Positions 7,895-14,521 of a stretch of DNA of 64,000 bases are shown here, one piece after another. The notes below the pieces were generated by a model. That model ran no database searches. It saw nothing but the letters and a program-made list of their open reading frames with translations, and had not been told where the DNA came from. The stretch lies in assembly GCF_003308995.1 (NCBI RefSeq), contig NZ_QFFJ01000001.1:2976001-3040000 (forward strand). Reading direction: 5' to 3'. Position 1 is the first letter of the stretch, and every line of letters begins with the position of its first letter. The DNA comes from Chitinophaga flava. Its GTDB lineage: Bacteria; Bacteroidota; Bacteroidia; Chitinophagales; Chitinophagaceae. The position numbers and the translations under genes were made by a program.

Positions 7895-8473
7895 ATGATT
7901 AACGCAGCAGAGCGGTCATCTATGATTCCTGAACCCAAAACCACTCCCATTGATGCACAGGTGTTGATAAAGATCAAACGCATGATGCTTTTTACGCACG
8001 AAGATGAGCAATACCTGACCCTGGCAGGGGAGATCCTGGCACCGCATGCAGAAGAAATTTTAAATCGCTGGTACGAGCGTATTGTGAAAAACAATTATCT
8101 GGCGCATTATTTCACCAGTAGTGGTGCGCCGGACCTGTCGTACCTGCATTCCATTCGTCCGCACTTCCGGGAATGGATCACCGGTTTGTGCAGGCGCAGT
8201 GAAAGCAGCCGTTGGTGGGAATTTGAAGAGAAGATTGCACGACAGCTGCAATTAAGGAAAGTGCCGCTGGATGATTTGCATCCGCTGTCACCAGTGTTTC
8301 TGCGGTATATGACCACTTTTGTTTTTCCAGTGAGTGAAGCCGGCCGCCATTTTCTCAATGATACCGGATATAGTCCGGAAGAAATAGAAGCCATGCATCA
8401 GGCCTGGTTCAAAGCCGTCAGCCTCAGTGCCCTGTTGTGGGTTTACCCCGGAGGACAAACAGCCCCGTTCTGA
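7895..8473 (+). CDS. Protoglobin-like heme-sensor-fold protein
   Basis: A 192-residue protein of the protoglobin / globin-sensor fold. The helical pattern FTHEDEQYLTLAGEILAPHAEEILNRWYERIV (about 29-60) is the typical N-terminal segment, and a second conserved block follows (HFREWITGLCRR, about 89-100). In protoglobins a histidine in an IGxxHxxxG-type helix binds heme iron; at the matching place this protein reads EEKIARQLQLRKVP, with no histidine by my alignment. It may use another ligand or not bind heme. The gene has its own promoter and is followed by a DUF2024 gene and a Cys-rich MarR regulator, suggesting a gas or redox response. Fold assignment is good, function inferred. Confidence 0.75.
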   Translation: MINAAERSSMIPEPKTTPIDAQVLIKIKRMMLFTHEDEQYLTLAGEILAPHAEEILNRWYERIVKNNYLAHYFTSSGAPDLSYLHSIRPHFREWITGLCRRSESSRWWEFEEKIARQLQLRKVPLDDLHPLSPVFLRYMTTFVFPVSEAGRHFLNDTGYSPEEIEAMHQAWFKAVSLSALLWVYPGGQTAPF

Positions 8474-8502
8474 TATTCATTTTCCACCCTCAAAATATGT
8501 TT

Positions 8503-8763
8503 ATGGAAGTAGCCGTGTATAAGGCATATGCGAAAAAGAAAGCAGGAGGTTTCCTACACTTTGATATTATTGTCCCCCAGGAAACAGCTTTCACAGCCGT
8601 GTTAGCCTTCGGAAGCGAATTTTTACTGGGCCGGCTGCAGGAAGATCAGTCCGTAACACGGAAAGACTGTCGCTTTTGTTATACAACGGAGATCATTCCC
8701 CGCTGGGAGATGAAGATAGCCCAACAAGGTTACTATATACACGAATCACAAGGATGTCACTAA
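8503..8763 (+). CDS. DUF2024 family protein
   Basis: An 86-residue protein matching the small DUF2024 family: an opening MEVAVYKAYAKKKAGGFLHFDIIVP, a middle LAFGSEFLLG, then the conserved CRFCYTTEI pair of cysteines and the ending GYYIHESQGC. The CxxC plus terminal Cys could bind a metal or be redox active; no function is established for the family to my knowledge. The ATG at 8503 is chosen because relatives begin with M-x-VAVY; an ATG two codons upstream is also possible. It lies 29 bp after the protoglobin-like gene on the same strand and probably shares its transcript. Confidence 0.8.
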   Translation: MEVAVYKAYAKKKAGGFLHFDIIVPQETAFTAVLAFGSEFLLGRLQEDQSVTRKDCRFCYTTEIIPRWEMKIAQQGYYIHESQGCH

Positions 8764-8827
8764 TATGCTATTTACAAGCAGGCTTTATTATTGTACCTTG
8801 CCCCGCTAATTAAGGACAGTAGTAAAT

Positions 8828-9436
8828 ATGGGGAAAGTTTCCACATTCAGCCCCGCGCAGCAGGCAGAAAACACATCGAGCAAAATCGTGGTTGCTCTTG
8901 AGCGCTTATCAGAGGCTTTCAGGGTACTCCTTTGGCAGGAGGCCACACAATATGGGTTGAGTCCCATACAAATTCAGGTGCTGACTTTTTTACTCCATTA
9001 CCCGGAAGAAAAACGTACAGTGACCTCGTTAGCGTTGTATTTCAACATGACAAAAGCCACCATCAGCGACGCTGTGAAATCGCTGGAACAAAAAAATTAC
9101 CTGGTGAGAAAACCGAGCGAAACGGACACCAGGAGCCATTCCCTGCATTTGCTGAAGGAAGGTCGTGCCATCGCTAAAAAAGTAGAGCATTTTGCTGCTC
9201 CACTACAGGATGCAGTGGCCACCAGCCCCCTGAAAGAACAGGGCGTGCTGCTGGATCAGCTGATGCAGCTGATTTACCAGCTGAACCAGGAGGAGGTGAT
9301 TACTCACCAACCGATGTGCTTTAATTGCCAGCATTACACCGAAAAGAAAGGTAATTACTGCACCCTGCTCAAGATCTCGTTGAAGCAGGCCAACCTGCGG
9401 GTAGACTGCCCCTCGTTTGAAACAAGGGAAGACTAG
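8828..9436 (+). CDS. MarR-family regulator with C-terminal Cys4 tail
   Basis: A 202-residue winged-helix MarR regulator. The DNA-binding domain spans about residues 20-150, with recognition-helix region TVTSLALYFNMTKATISDAVKSLEQKNYLVRKPSETDTR and the wing. Unlike ordinary MarR proteins (about 140-150 residues) it has a C-terminal extension with four cysteines at 164, 167, 178 and 194 (CFNCxHY...NYC...DCPSFE). The spacing CxxC-x10-C-x15-C suits a zinc or iron-sulfur site, which could make it a metal or redox sensor. It follows the protoglobin-like and DUF2024 genes and may control them, but no target site is demonstrated. Confidence 0.88.
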   Translation: MGKVSTFSPAQQAENTSSKIVVALERLSEAFRVLLWQEATQYGLSPIQIQVLTFLLHYPEEKRTVTSLALYFNMTKATISDAVKSLEQKNYLVRKPSETDTRSHSLHLLKEGRAIAKKVEHFAAPLQDAVATSPLKEQGVLLDQLMQLIYQLNQEEVITHQPMCFNCQHYTEKKGNYCTLLKISLKQANLRVDCPSFETRED

Positions 9437-9540
9437 GCTACATCTTTTTACAGATTGTCCGGTGTGAGTGTTTTGTCGAATGTTCAGGGAAGGTAACTTT
9501 CCTTTTTTGCTATTCCCGCAAAACGCTCCTCCGGAGCCTG

Positions 9541-10017
9541 TCAGGGTTGCATACGCGGAAGTTGTAATGTCATTTCGTTATCTCCTGCAGCAAATCCCAG
9601 CCTTTCATATAACCGGCGTCCTTCCAAACTGGCATGCAGACTCAATTTACCGGTATTCCGTTCCTTTGCTTCCCCAATCAGTTTTTCCATCAGTATCTGT
9701 GCAATTCCCTGCCGGCGGTAGGCCGGAAGCGTATATACATTCAGTATATAAGCCACTTTGCCATCCAGATTGTGATAGAGCGGCGGCTGGTTATAAAAAA
9801 CAATACCAACGCTGGCAACTACATTTCCATGATGTTCGGCGAAGAGGTTTACAAAGTCTCCTTTGGAAAGGTGTTCTGTGAGGTAGCGGGCAATCTGCTT
9901 GGATAGCAGGTCATCGCGGGAAACATCTGCCTGGGGGTACACTTCTTTCAGAAACTGCAGACGTAACCTGACAACCTGTGGAATATCAGGGATATCCGCT
10001 TTTCTATAGGTTATCAT
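9541..10017 (-). CDS. GNAT-family N-acetyltransferase
   Basis: A 158-residue GNAT-fold acetyltransferase that would transfer acetyl from acetyl-CoA to an amine. The acetyl-CoA-binding motif A is visible as VYTLPAYRRQGIAQILMEKLIGEAK (R/Q-x-x-G-x-G/A type), preceded by the beta-4 strand KVAYILNVYT and followed by LSLHASLEGRRLYERLGFA. The N-terminus ITYRKADIPDIPQVVRLRLQFLKEVYP is typical. Substrate unknown. It trails the small CxxC membrane-protein gene by 24 bp and could be read through from the respiratory operon, but has no evident link to it. Confidence 0.87.
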   Translation of the reverse strand: MITYRKADIPDIPQVVRLRLQFLKEVYPQADVSRDDLLSKQIARYLTEHLSKGDFVNLFAEHHGNVVASVGIVFYNQPPLYHNLDGKVAYILNVYTLPAYRRQGIAQILMEKLIGEAKERNTGKLSLHASLEGRRLYERLGFAAGDNEMTLQLPRMQP

Positions 10018-10041
10018 AATAAAGGGTTAAAAAACAGGGGC

Positions 10042-10260
10042 TCAGGAGGCTTCCCGGTTGCTCTTCCACCAGCGGAAAGCAAGGAGGCCGATGATTAACA
10101 GCGGGGTAAATGCCAGCATCAGGATACCATTGTTCAATCCTTTAGCAGGGCCTTCACCCAGCTGCTGTGCTGTTTTTGTACAAAGAGAACACTGCGCCAT
10201 CAAAGGAGCACTCATCATCGTCAGCATTATTGTCAGCAAAAACAAACACAGCTTATTCAT
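10042..10260 (-). CDS. Small CxxC membrane protein of the caa3 oxidase cluster
   Basis: A 72-residue protein with a signal sequence (cleavage likely after LMAQ), a CSLC motif at the start of the mature chain, a Gly/Asn-rich KGLNNGILML stretch and one transmembrane helix (about 46-64) ending in a basic tail. Small proteins of this design are found beside Bacteroidota caa3 oxidase genes; a role in copper handling or thiol exchange during CuA assembly is a reasonable guess but unproven. It has a TAATTTTG -7 box of its own at 10281-10288, so it may be expressed independently of the long operon upstream. Confidence 0.72.
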   Translation of the reverse strand: MNKLCLFLLTIMLTMMSAPLMAQCSLCTKTAQQLGEGPAKGLNNGILMLAFTPLLIIGLLAFRWWKSNREAS

Positions 10261-10280
10261 TTCAATCTATTTTGATCCAG

Positions 10281-10288
10281 CAAAATTA
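10281..10288 (-). promoter_or_regulatory. -7 box TAATTTTG upstream of the CxxC membrane protein gene
   Basis: Exact TAnnTTTG match on the minus strand, 20 bp before the start codon. No TTG at a proper -33 distance, so only moderate support. Confidence 0.4.
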
Positions 10289-10323
10289 GGTCATCTACCC
10301 CAAAAAAATCTCCCGAAAATATA

Positions 10324-10896
10324 TCAATGGTAATATGGGGAAATCATAATATACACAATCACCCCGGTAACAGCCACATAGAACCAGATAGGCCAGGTGA
10401 TACGAGCTATTTTACGGTGACGGGGAATATCATACTGGAAGCCGCGCAGCAGCGTGAAAAGGACCAGTGGTACAATGATACCGGCCAGCACGATGTGGGT
10501 GAGCAACAGGAAATAATATACATAACGGATACCACCCAGCGCAGCTTTTTCAGCAGCATCCAGCATACCGTTGTGGTCTAAGTCACCAAAACGTGTTTCC
10601 GGCGCCAAAGCGTGATAAGTAACGTAAGACAACAGGAAAACAACAGACAGCCCAACAGCTATCAGGTTAGTGATCTTATGCGCCTTTACCTGCTTGTTTT
10701 TGATGAAGTACAGACTGGTAACCAGCAGTACAGCAGTAGCAGAGTTGAGGATGGCATGGAACAGCGGAAGAATCCTGACATCGAAGCCGGGATGGAAGTC
10801 GGGCTTGGGAAGGAAAAACAACAGTGCCACCAGTACCGGGATAACTACAGAAACGATGGCGATAGGTGTGTTAAGATTTTTATTTTTTAGTTCCAT
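10324..10896 (-). CDS. DUF420 membrane protein with an EF-hand-like loop
   Basis: A 190-residue DUF420 integral membrane protein with five or six helices and conserved histidines (PLFHAILN, VTYHA, LLTHIVLA, RHRKIARITWPIW). DUF420 proteins accompany heme-copper oxidases, and the Staphylococcus member CtaM is needed for aa3 oxidase function, so an oxidase assembly role is likely. A segment between helices 3 and 4 reads DLDHNGMLDAAE, fitting the 12-residue EF-hand calcium loop (acidic at 1, 3, 9, 12; Asn at 5; Gly at 6; hydrophobic at 8). I do not expect that insert in ordinary DUF420 proteins. The 86-bp gap before it contains an imperfect hairpin (about 10913-10961) that could modulate read-through from the SCO gene. 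Confidence 0.85.
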   Translation of the reverse strand: MELKNKNLNTPIAIVSVVIPVLVALLFFLPKPDFHPGFDVRILPLFHAILNSATAVLLVTSLYFIKNKQVKAHKITNLIAVGLSVVFLLSYVTYHALAPETRFGDLDHNGMLDAAEKAALGGIRYVYYFLLLTHIVLAGIIVPLVLFTLLRGFQYDIPRHRKIARITWPIWFYVAVTGVIVYIMISPYYH

Positions 10897-10982
10897 AATA
10901 TGTTCCGTATATGGGAAAGGTGGAAAAAGAAAGTTAAGTCCTTTCCTTTATCCACCTTCCGTGAAAATTATTTTTTAATTGA

Positions 10983-11705
10983 TCAGCTCAGATTCTTGAA
11001 CAAACCTTTCAGGAACTGCCAGAATCCCGGGCGATGCCTGTCTTTTTCGAGGTACAGGGTAGCGATGTCGGTAGCACATTGTTTGATGGCGCTGGAATCG
11101 AGCCCGTTGTAATATCCTCTGATATGTCTGTTTTTATCGATCAGTACCAGTTTTTCGGTATGAACGAAATCGTCTGGTCCGCCGTCACCTTCTGTCACCG
11201 AAACGAAGAATTGGTGTCTGGCGAGATCGTAGATTTCCTTTTTATCGCCGGTCAGGAGCCACCAGTTGTCCGGATTTACCTGATAATCGTATCCGTATTT
11301 CCGTAATCTGGCTACTGAATCTCTGACAGGGTCTACCGAAAATGAAAGGATCTGGAGCAGGGTATCTGTTTTACCGTAAGCCTGCTGGATCTTTCTCAGG
11401 TTCTTTGTCAACGTAGGGCATATAGAAGGGCAGGAAGTGAAAAAGAAATCTACCAGGATAACTTTACCTTCCATGTCTTTCAGGCTCACTTTCTGTCCCA
11501 GCTGGTTGGTCATCTGAAAGTCCTTGATCTGGTGGTAGACAGTATCGTAGGTAACTTTTCCGTTATGAACGATGGTGTCTACACCTTCGGGAATATAGTA
11601 CTTTGGAATGGGTACTACATTTTTCCCATAGTGATCTACAATCAGGTAACCAGTCAGCGGTACCAATATAGCCAATGCAACTCCTAATAAAGCCCTGCGA
11701 GAAAT
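10983..11705 (-). CDS. SCO1/SenC-type copper chaperone of the oxidase operon
   Basis: An SCO-family thioredoxin-fold protein that delivers copper to the CuA site of cytochrome oxidase. It has an N-terminal membrane anchor and a periplasmic domain with the copper-binding CPSIC motif in VDFFFTSCPSICPTL, the partner histidine in DDFVHTEK, and the SVDPVRDSV segment. The start is unclear. The first common start codon is a TTG at 11675 (230 residues), which cuts the membrane helix short. In-frame sequence continues upstream (SRRALLGVALAIL) to an ATT at 11703-11705, which would restore a normal anchor. There is no ATG after the in-frame stop at about 11733. It follows the subunit IV gene in the caa3 operon. 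Confidence 0.85.
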   Translation of the reverse strand: MSRRALLGVALAILVPLTGYLIVDHYGKNVVPIPKYYIPEGVDTIVHNGKVTYDTVYHQIKDFQMTNQLGQKVSLKDMEGKVILVDFFFTSCPSICPTLTKNLRKIQQAYGKTDTLLQILSFSVDPVRDSVARLRKYGYDYQVNPDNWWLLTGDKKEIYDLARHQFFVSVTEGDGGPDDFVHTEKLVLIDKNRHIRGYYNGLDSSAIKQCATDIATLYLEKDRHRPGFWQFLKGLFKNLS

Positions 11706-11732
11706 GACGCTGAAATTTAAATGATCAAAAAA

Positions 11733-12140
11733 TTAGTGATGTGCTCCGTGACCTTCAGCTGGTGCAGCTTTTACCGCTTCTACAGGAGTTCCTGGTCTCA
11801 GATCCTTGTTCAGGTTTTTCCAGGAGTTACCTTCATAGAGGAAAGCGATGATGAACCAAACGAAGAACAGTAACGGAAGCAGGATGGTGTAGATCAGGTT
11901 TTTGATTTCGCTGCCGAGGTGCATAAATTCAGCTACGATATAAAATGCCTTCACTACGGTCAGACCGATGAACACGGCGTTCAGCAGTACCCTGTTGGGA
12001 ACACCTGTTTCGAGGTGTAAAAACGCCAGACCAACTTCTACCATGGTTACACCCAGGAGGATCCAGAATGTTCTCCAGATCTTTTTGGTAGATGAATCGT
12101 GTGCATGTTCATGTCCTTCTGCAGTATGCGTATGCTCCAT
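11733..12140 (-). CDS. Cytochrome c oxidase subunit IV (caa3-type)
   Basis: A 135-residue prokaryotic-type subunit IV with three hydrophobic helices (about 24-42, 52-72, 82-102). The sequence KIWRTFWILLGVTMVEVGLAF and the segment VVKAFYIVAEFMHL are characteristic of the COX4_pro family. Both ends are rich in histidine (HTHTAEGHEHAHD at the start, GHGAHH at the end), as in other proteins of this oxidase block, which may help buffer copper. It follows the second subunit III gene and precedes SCO. Confidence 0.88.
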   Translation of the reverse strand: MEHTHTAEGHEHAHDSSTKKIWRTFWILLGVTMVEVGLAFLHLETGVPNRVLLNAVFIGLTVVKAFYIVAEFMHLGSEIKNLIYTILLPLLFFVWFIIAFLYEGNSWKNLNKDLRPGTPVEAVKAAPAEGHGAHH

Positions 12141-12226
12141 TCCTATTTAAATTGAATAAGTTCTTAATATCAGATTCTATTAATCAAATTACAAACCTTG
12201 TATTCGTTTTTGATTGCTTTTGATGC

Positions 12227-12901
12227 TTAGAGCAGGTAGAAGCAGGTGAATACGAATACCCAAACCAGATCTACAAAGTGCCAGTAGAGACCTACTTTTT
12301 CCACCATTTCGTAGTGACCTCTTTCTTCGTAGGTACCTTTCAGTACGTTAGCGAGGATTACGATGTTCAGTACAACGCCGGAAGTTACGTGCAAGCCGTG
12401 GAAACCGGTGATGGTAAAGAAGAAGTTGGTGAAGTTGGTAGACGCCATTGTGCCATCAACGTTGTGGAAAGGATTGCGACCCCACCATGCACCTTCGTGG
12501 AACAGGTGTGTCCATTCCCATGCCTGGCAGCTCAGGAAGCAGATACCTCCGATGATAGTCCAGGTCAGCCATTTGGCGACAGCTTTTTTATCTCTCATGT
12601 GACCGGCGTGAACGGCCAGTACCATGGTTACAGAACTCATGATGAGGATGAAGGTCATCAAGCTCACGAATACCAGCGGTAAGTTGGCATGTCCCATACC
12701 CGGGAAAGAACGGAAAACCTCATTCGGATCAGGCCAGGATGTGCTGGAAAAGCGGATAGTTCCGTATGATATCAGTAATGCACCGAAAGTGAAGGCATCT
12801 GATACCAGGAAGTACCACATCATCAACTTGCCATAGCTCACATTAAAGGGAGAATGTCCGCCGGCCCACCATTTTTTCTTCGCTGTAACTGCTGTGTCCA
12901 T
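12227..12901 (-). CDS. ctaE: Cytochrome c oxidase subunit III
   Basis: A 224-residue heme-copper oxidase subunit III. Typical features are GKLMMWYFLVSDAFTFGALLI in helix 1, the SVTMVLAVHAG segment, ITGFHGLHVTSGV (conserved GxHGxH motif) and YWHFVDLVWVFVFTCFYLL at the C-terminus. Subunit III stabilises subunit I and its proton uptake path. This is the second of two adjacent subunit III genes; the first is 27 bp upstream. Confidence 0.92.
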   Translation of the reverse strand: MDTAVTAKKKWWAGGHSPFNVSYGKLMMWYFLVSDAFTFGALLISYGTIRFSSTSWPDPNEVFRSFPGMGHANLPLVFVSLMTFILIMSSVTMVLAVHAGHMRDKKAVAKWLTWTIIGGICFLSCQAWEWTHLFHEGAWWGRNPFHNVDGTMASTNFTNFFFTITGFHGLHVTSGVVLNIVILANVLKGTYEERGHYEMVEKVGLYWHFVDLVWVFVFTCFYLL

Positions 12902-12928
12902 TGTTTGTTTTATAAAATTTTACAAAGT

Positions 12929-13492
12929 TTATCTCGCGATACTTAAAAAAATCAACAGGTAGATCCACAAAACGTCTACGAAATGCCAGTAAGTGGCGGC
13001 AACTTCGATTGGTACTGCGGAGTAGGTACGAATGCGGGTCCGGTAGGCCCTGGCAAACATTACGAGCAGTGCTACCACACCACCCAGTACGTGCAGCATG
13101 TGCACGCCTACAATAACATAAATAAAGGAAGCGGAAACGGGCCCGCTGAGGGGGAGTCCGCTGTTTTTCATCTGAGAAAAGCCAATCCACTGACAGGCAG
13201 CGAAAGCTACGCCTAATACGGCGGTAACGGTGATCAGCTGTTTATAGCGCAGCATATTTCTTTCCCTGAACTGTTTCAGTGCCAGGTGGATGGTCAGACT
13301 GCTGAGTAAAATCAAAGCAGTGGATAACCAGAAAATATGCGGCAGTTCAAATGCCAGCCAGTTGGCCTGCGATCTCTTCACAACGTAAGCACTGGTAAAT
13401 CCGATGAACATCATGGTAATGCTACCCATTGCTATCCATAGGGAGTACTTGTGCGGATGAATTTTCTTACGTTGTATGCTCATTGTATGCAT
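12929..13492 (-). CDS. Cytochrome c oxidase subunit III paralogue
   Basis: A 187-residue heme-copper oxidase subunit III, shorter than the neighbouring copy. It shows SLWIAMGSITMMFIGFTSAYVV, FIYVIVGVHMLHVLGGVVALL (family GxHxLHV motif) and the C-terminal YWHFVDVLWIYLLIFL. Two tandem subunit III genes are common in Bacteroidota caa3 clusters; the two halves may form one functional seven-helix unit. The ATG at 13492 is used; a GTG one codon upstream and an ATG at 13483 are alternatives. It starts 17 bp after ctaB. Confidence 0.9.
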   Translation of the reverse strand: MHTMSIQRKKIHPHKYSLWIAMGSITMMFIGFTSAYVVKRSQANWLAFELPHIFWLSTALILLSSLTIHLALKQFRERNMLRYKQLITVTAVLGVAFAACQWIGFSQMKNSGLPLSGPVSASFIYVIVGVHMLHVLGGVVALLVMFARAYRTRIRTYSAVPIEVAATYWHFVDVLWIYLLIFLSIAR

Positions 13493-13509
13493 CACTCCTC
13501 CTATTGCTT

Positions 13510-14409
13510 TTAGGCCTTGTCCAGCAGTTGTGCCAGCTGAACAATGGTCAGGTAAATGTATGAACCGAACATCAGTTTACGTGCTGCAGGGACATCATTT
13601 TTTCTATACAGGTTAATGGCACGGTACAGGAAAAACAAGCCTGCTACGATAGCCACGATTGCGGAAATACCACCGGTGATTTTCAGCAGGTAAGGTATTA
13701 CACCTGCGGGAATCAGCAGCAGGGTGTACATAACAGCCTGCAGGGCGGTAAACCGGTTGGGCTCGCCGTTAGCCGGCAGCAGTTTAAACCCAGCACGGGT
13801 ATAGTCTTTGTGCGCAATCCAGGCGATAGCCCAGAAGTGCGGAAACTGCCACAGGAACTGGATAGCAAACAGTGACCAGCCACCTTCGGAGAGGTTATTG
13901 GCACCTGCAGCCCAGCCTATGAGCAGCGGCATTGCTCCTGGAATTCCACCTACCAGTACGGCCAGTGAATTCCATTTTTTCCAGGGAGTATATACAAATC
14001 CGTACATCACCAGGGAGAAGAGGCTCAATGCAGCACTCAGCCAGTTAAAGCAGTATCCCATGATCAGGAAACCTGCTACCCCGGTTACGATGGCTACGGT
14101 GATCGCTTCCCCTTCACTCATCCTGCCGGAGGGCAGGGGACGGGTAGCGGTACGGGCCATCAGTTTGTCCGTATTTTTTTCCCATATCTGGTTGATGGTA
14201 TTGGCTGATCCGGAAACCAGCAAACCACCAGCAAATAACAAAAGAACTTTGATGAGATTAAACTCCACGCCCGGTACCAGCAGATAAGCTACCACTGATG
14301 AAAATACCACCATGAAGGTGAGATTAAACTTCATCAGCTGAGAATAATCCTTCACCTTGCTCGCTACTGCATACGACGACGACAATTTTATGGAGTTTTC
14401 TTGCAACAT
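13510..14409 (-). CDS. ctaB: Protoheme IX farnesyltransferase (heme O synthase)
   Basis: A 299-residue UbiA-superfamily prenyltransferase that adds farnesyl to heme b to make heme o, the precursor of heme a for this oxidase. The substrate-binding motif NTINQIWEKNTDKLMARTATRPLPSG matches the family NxxxDxxxDxxMxRT pattern in variant form. About nine transmembrane helices follow. The ATG at 14409 is preferred to an upstream in-frame GTG. The gene lies between subunit I and subunit III genes, a classic placement for ctaB. Confidence 0.93.
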   Translation of the reverse strand: MLQENSIKLSSSYAVASKVKDYSQLMKFNLTFMVVFSSVVAYLLVPGVEFNLIKVLLLFAGGLLVSGSANTINQIWEKNTDKLMARTATRPLPSGRMSEGEAITVAIVTGVAGFLIMGYCFNWLSAALSLFSLVMYGFVYTPWKKWNSLAVLVGGIPGAMPLLIGWAAGANNLSEGGWSLFAIQFLWQFPHFWAIAWIAHKDYTRAGFKLLPANGEPNRFTALQAVMYTLLLIPAGVIPYLLKITGGISAIVAIVAGLFFLYRAINLYRKNDVPAARKLMFGSYIYLTIVQLAQLLDKA

Positions 14410-14521
14410 TTTATTTCTTTCCACATTCCGGTATTTAAATCCGGAACAAATTTACAAACATCACGGTGAACAAGATTCCGGAAAGCAGTTATTTTCTGCC
14501 CTCCGGAATCTCTTTATTACA

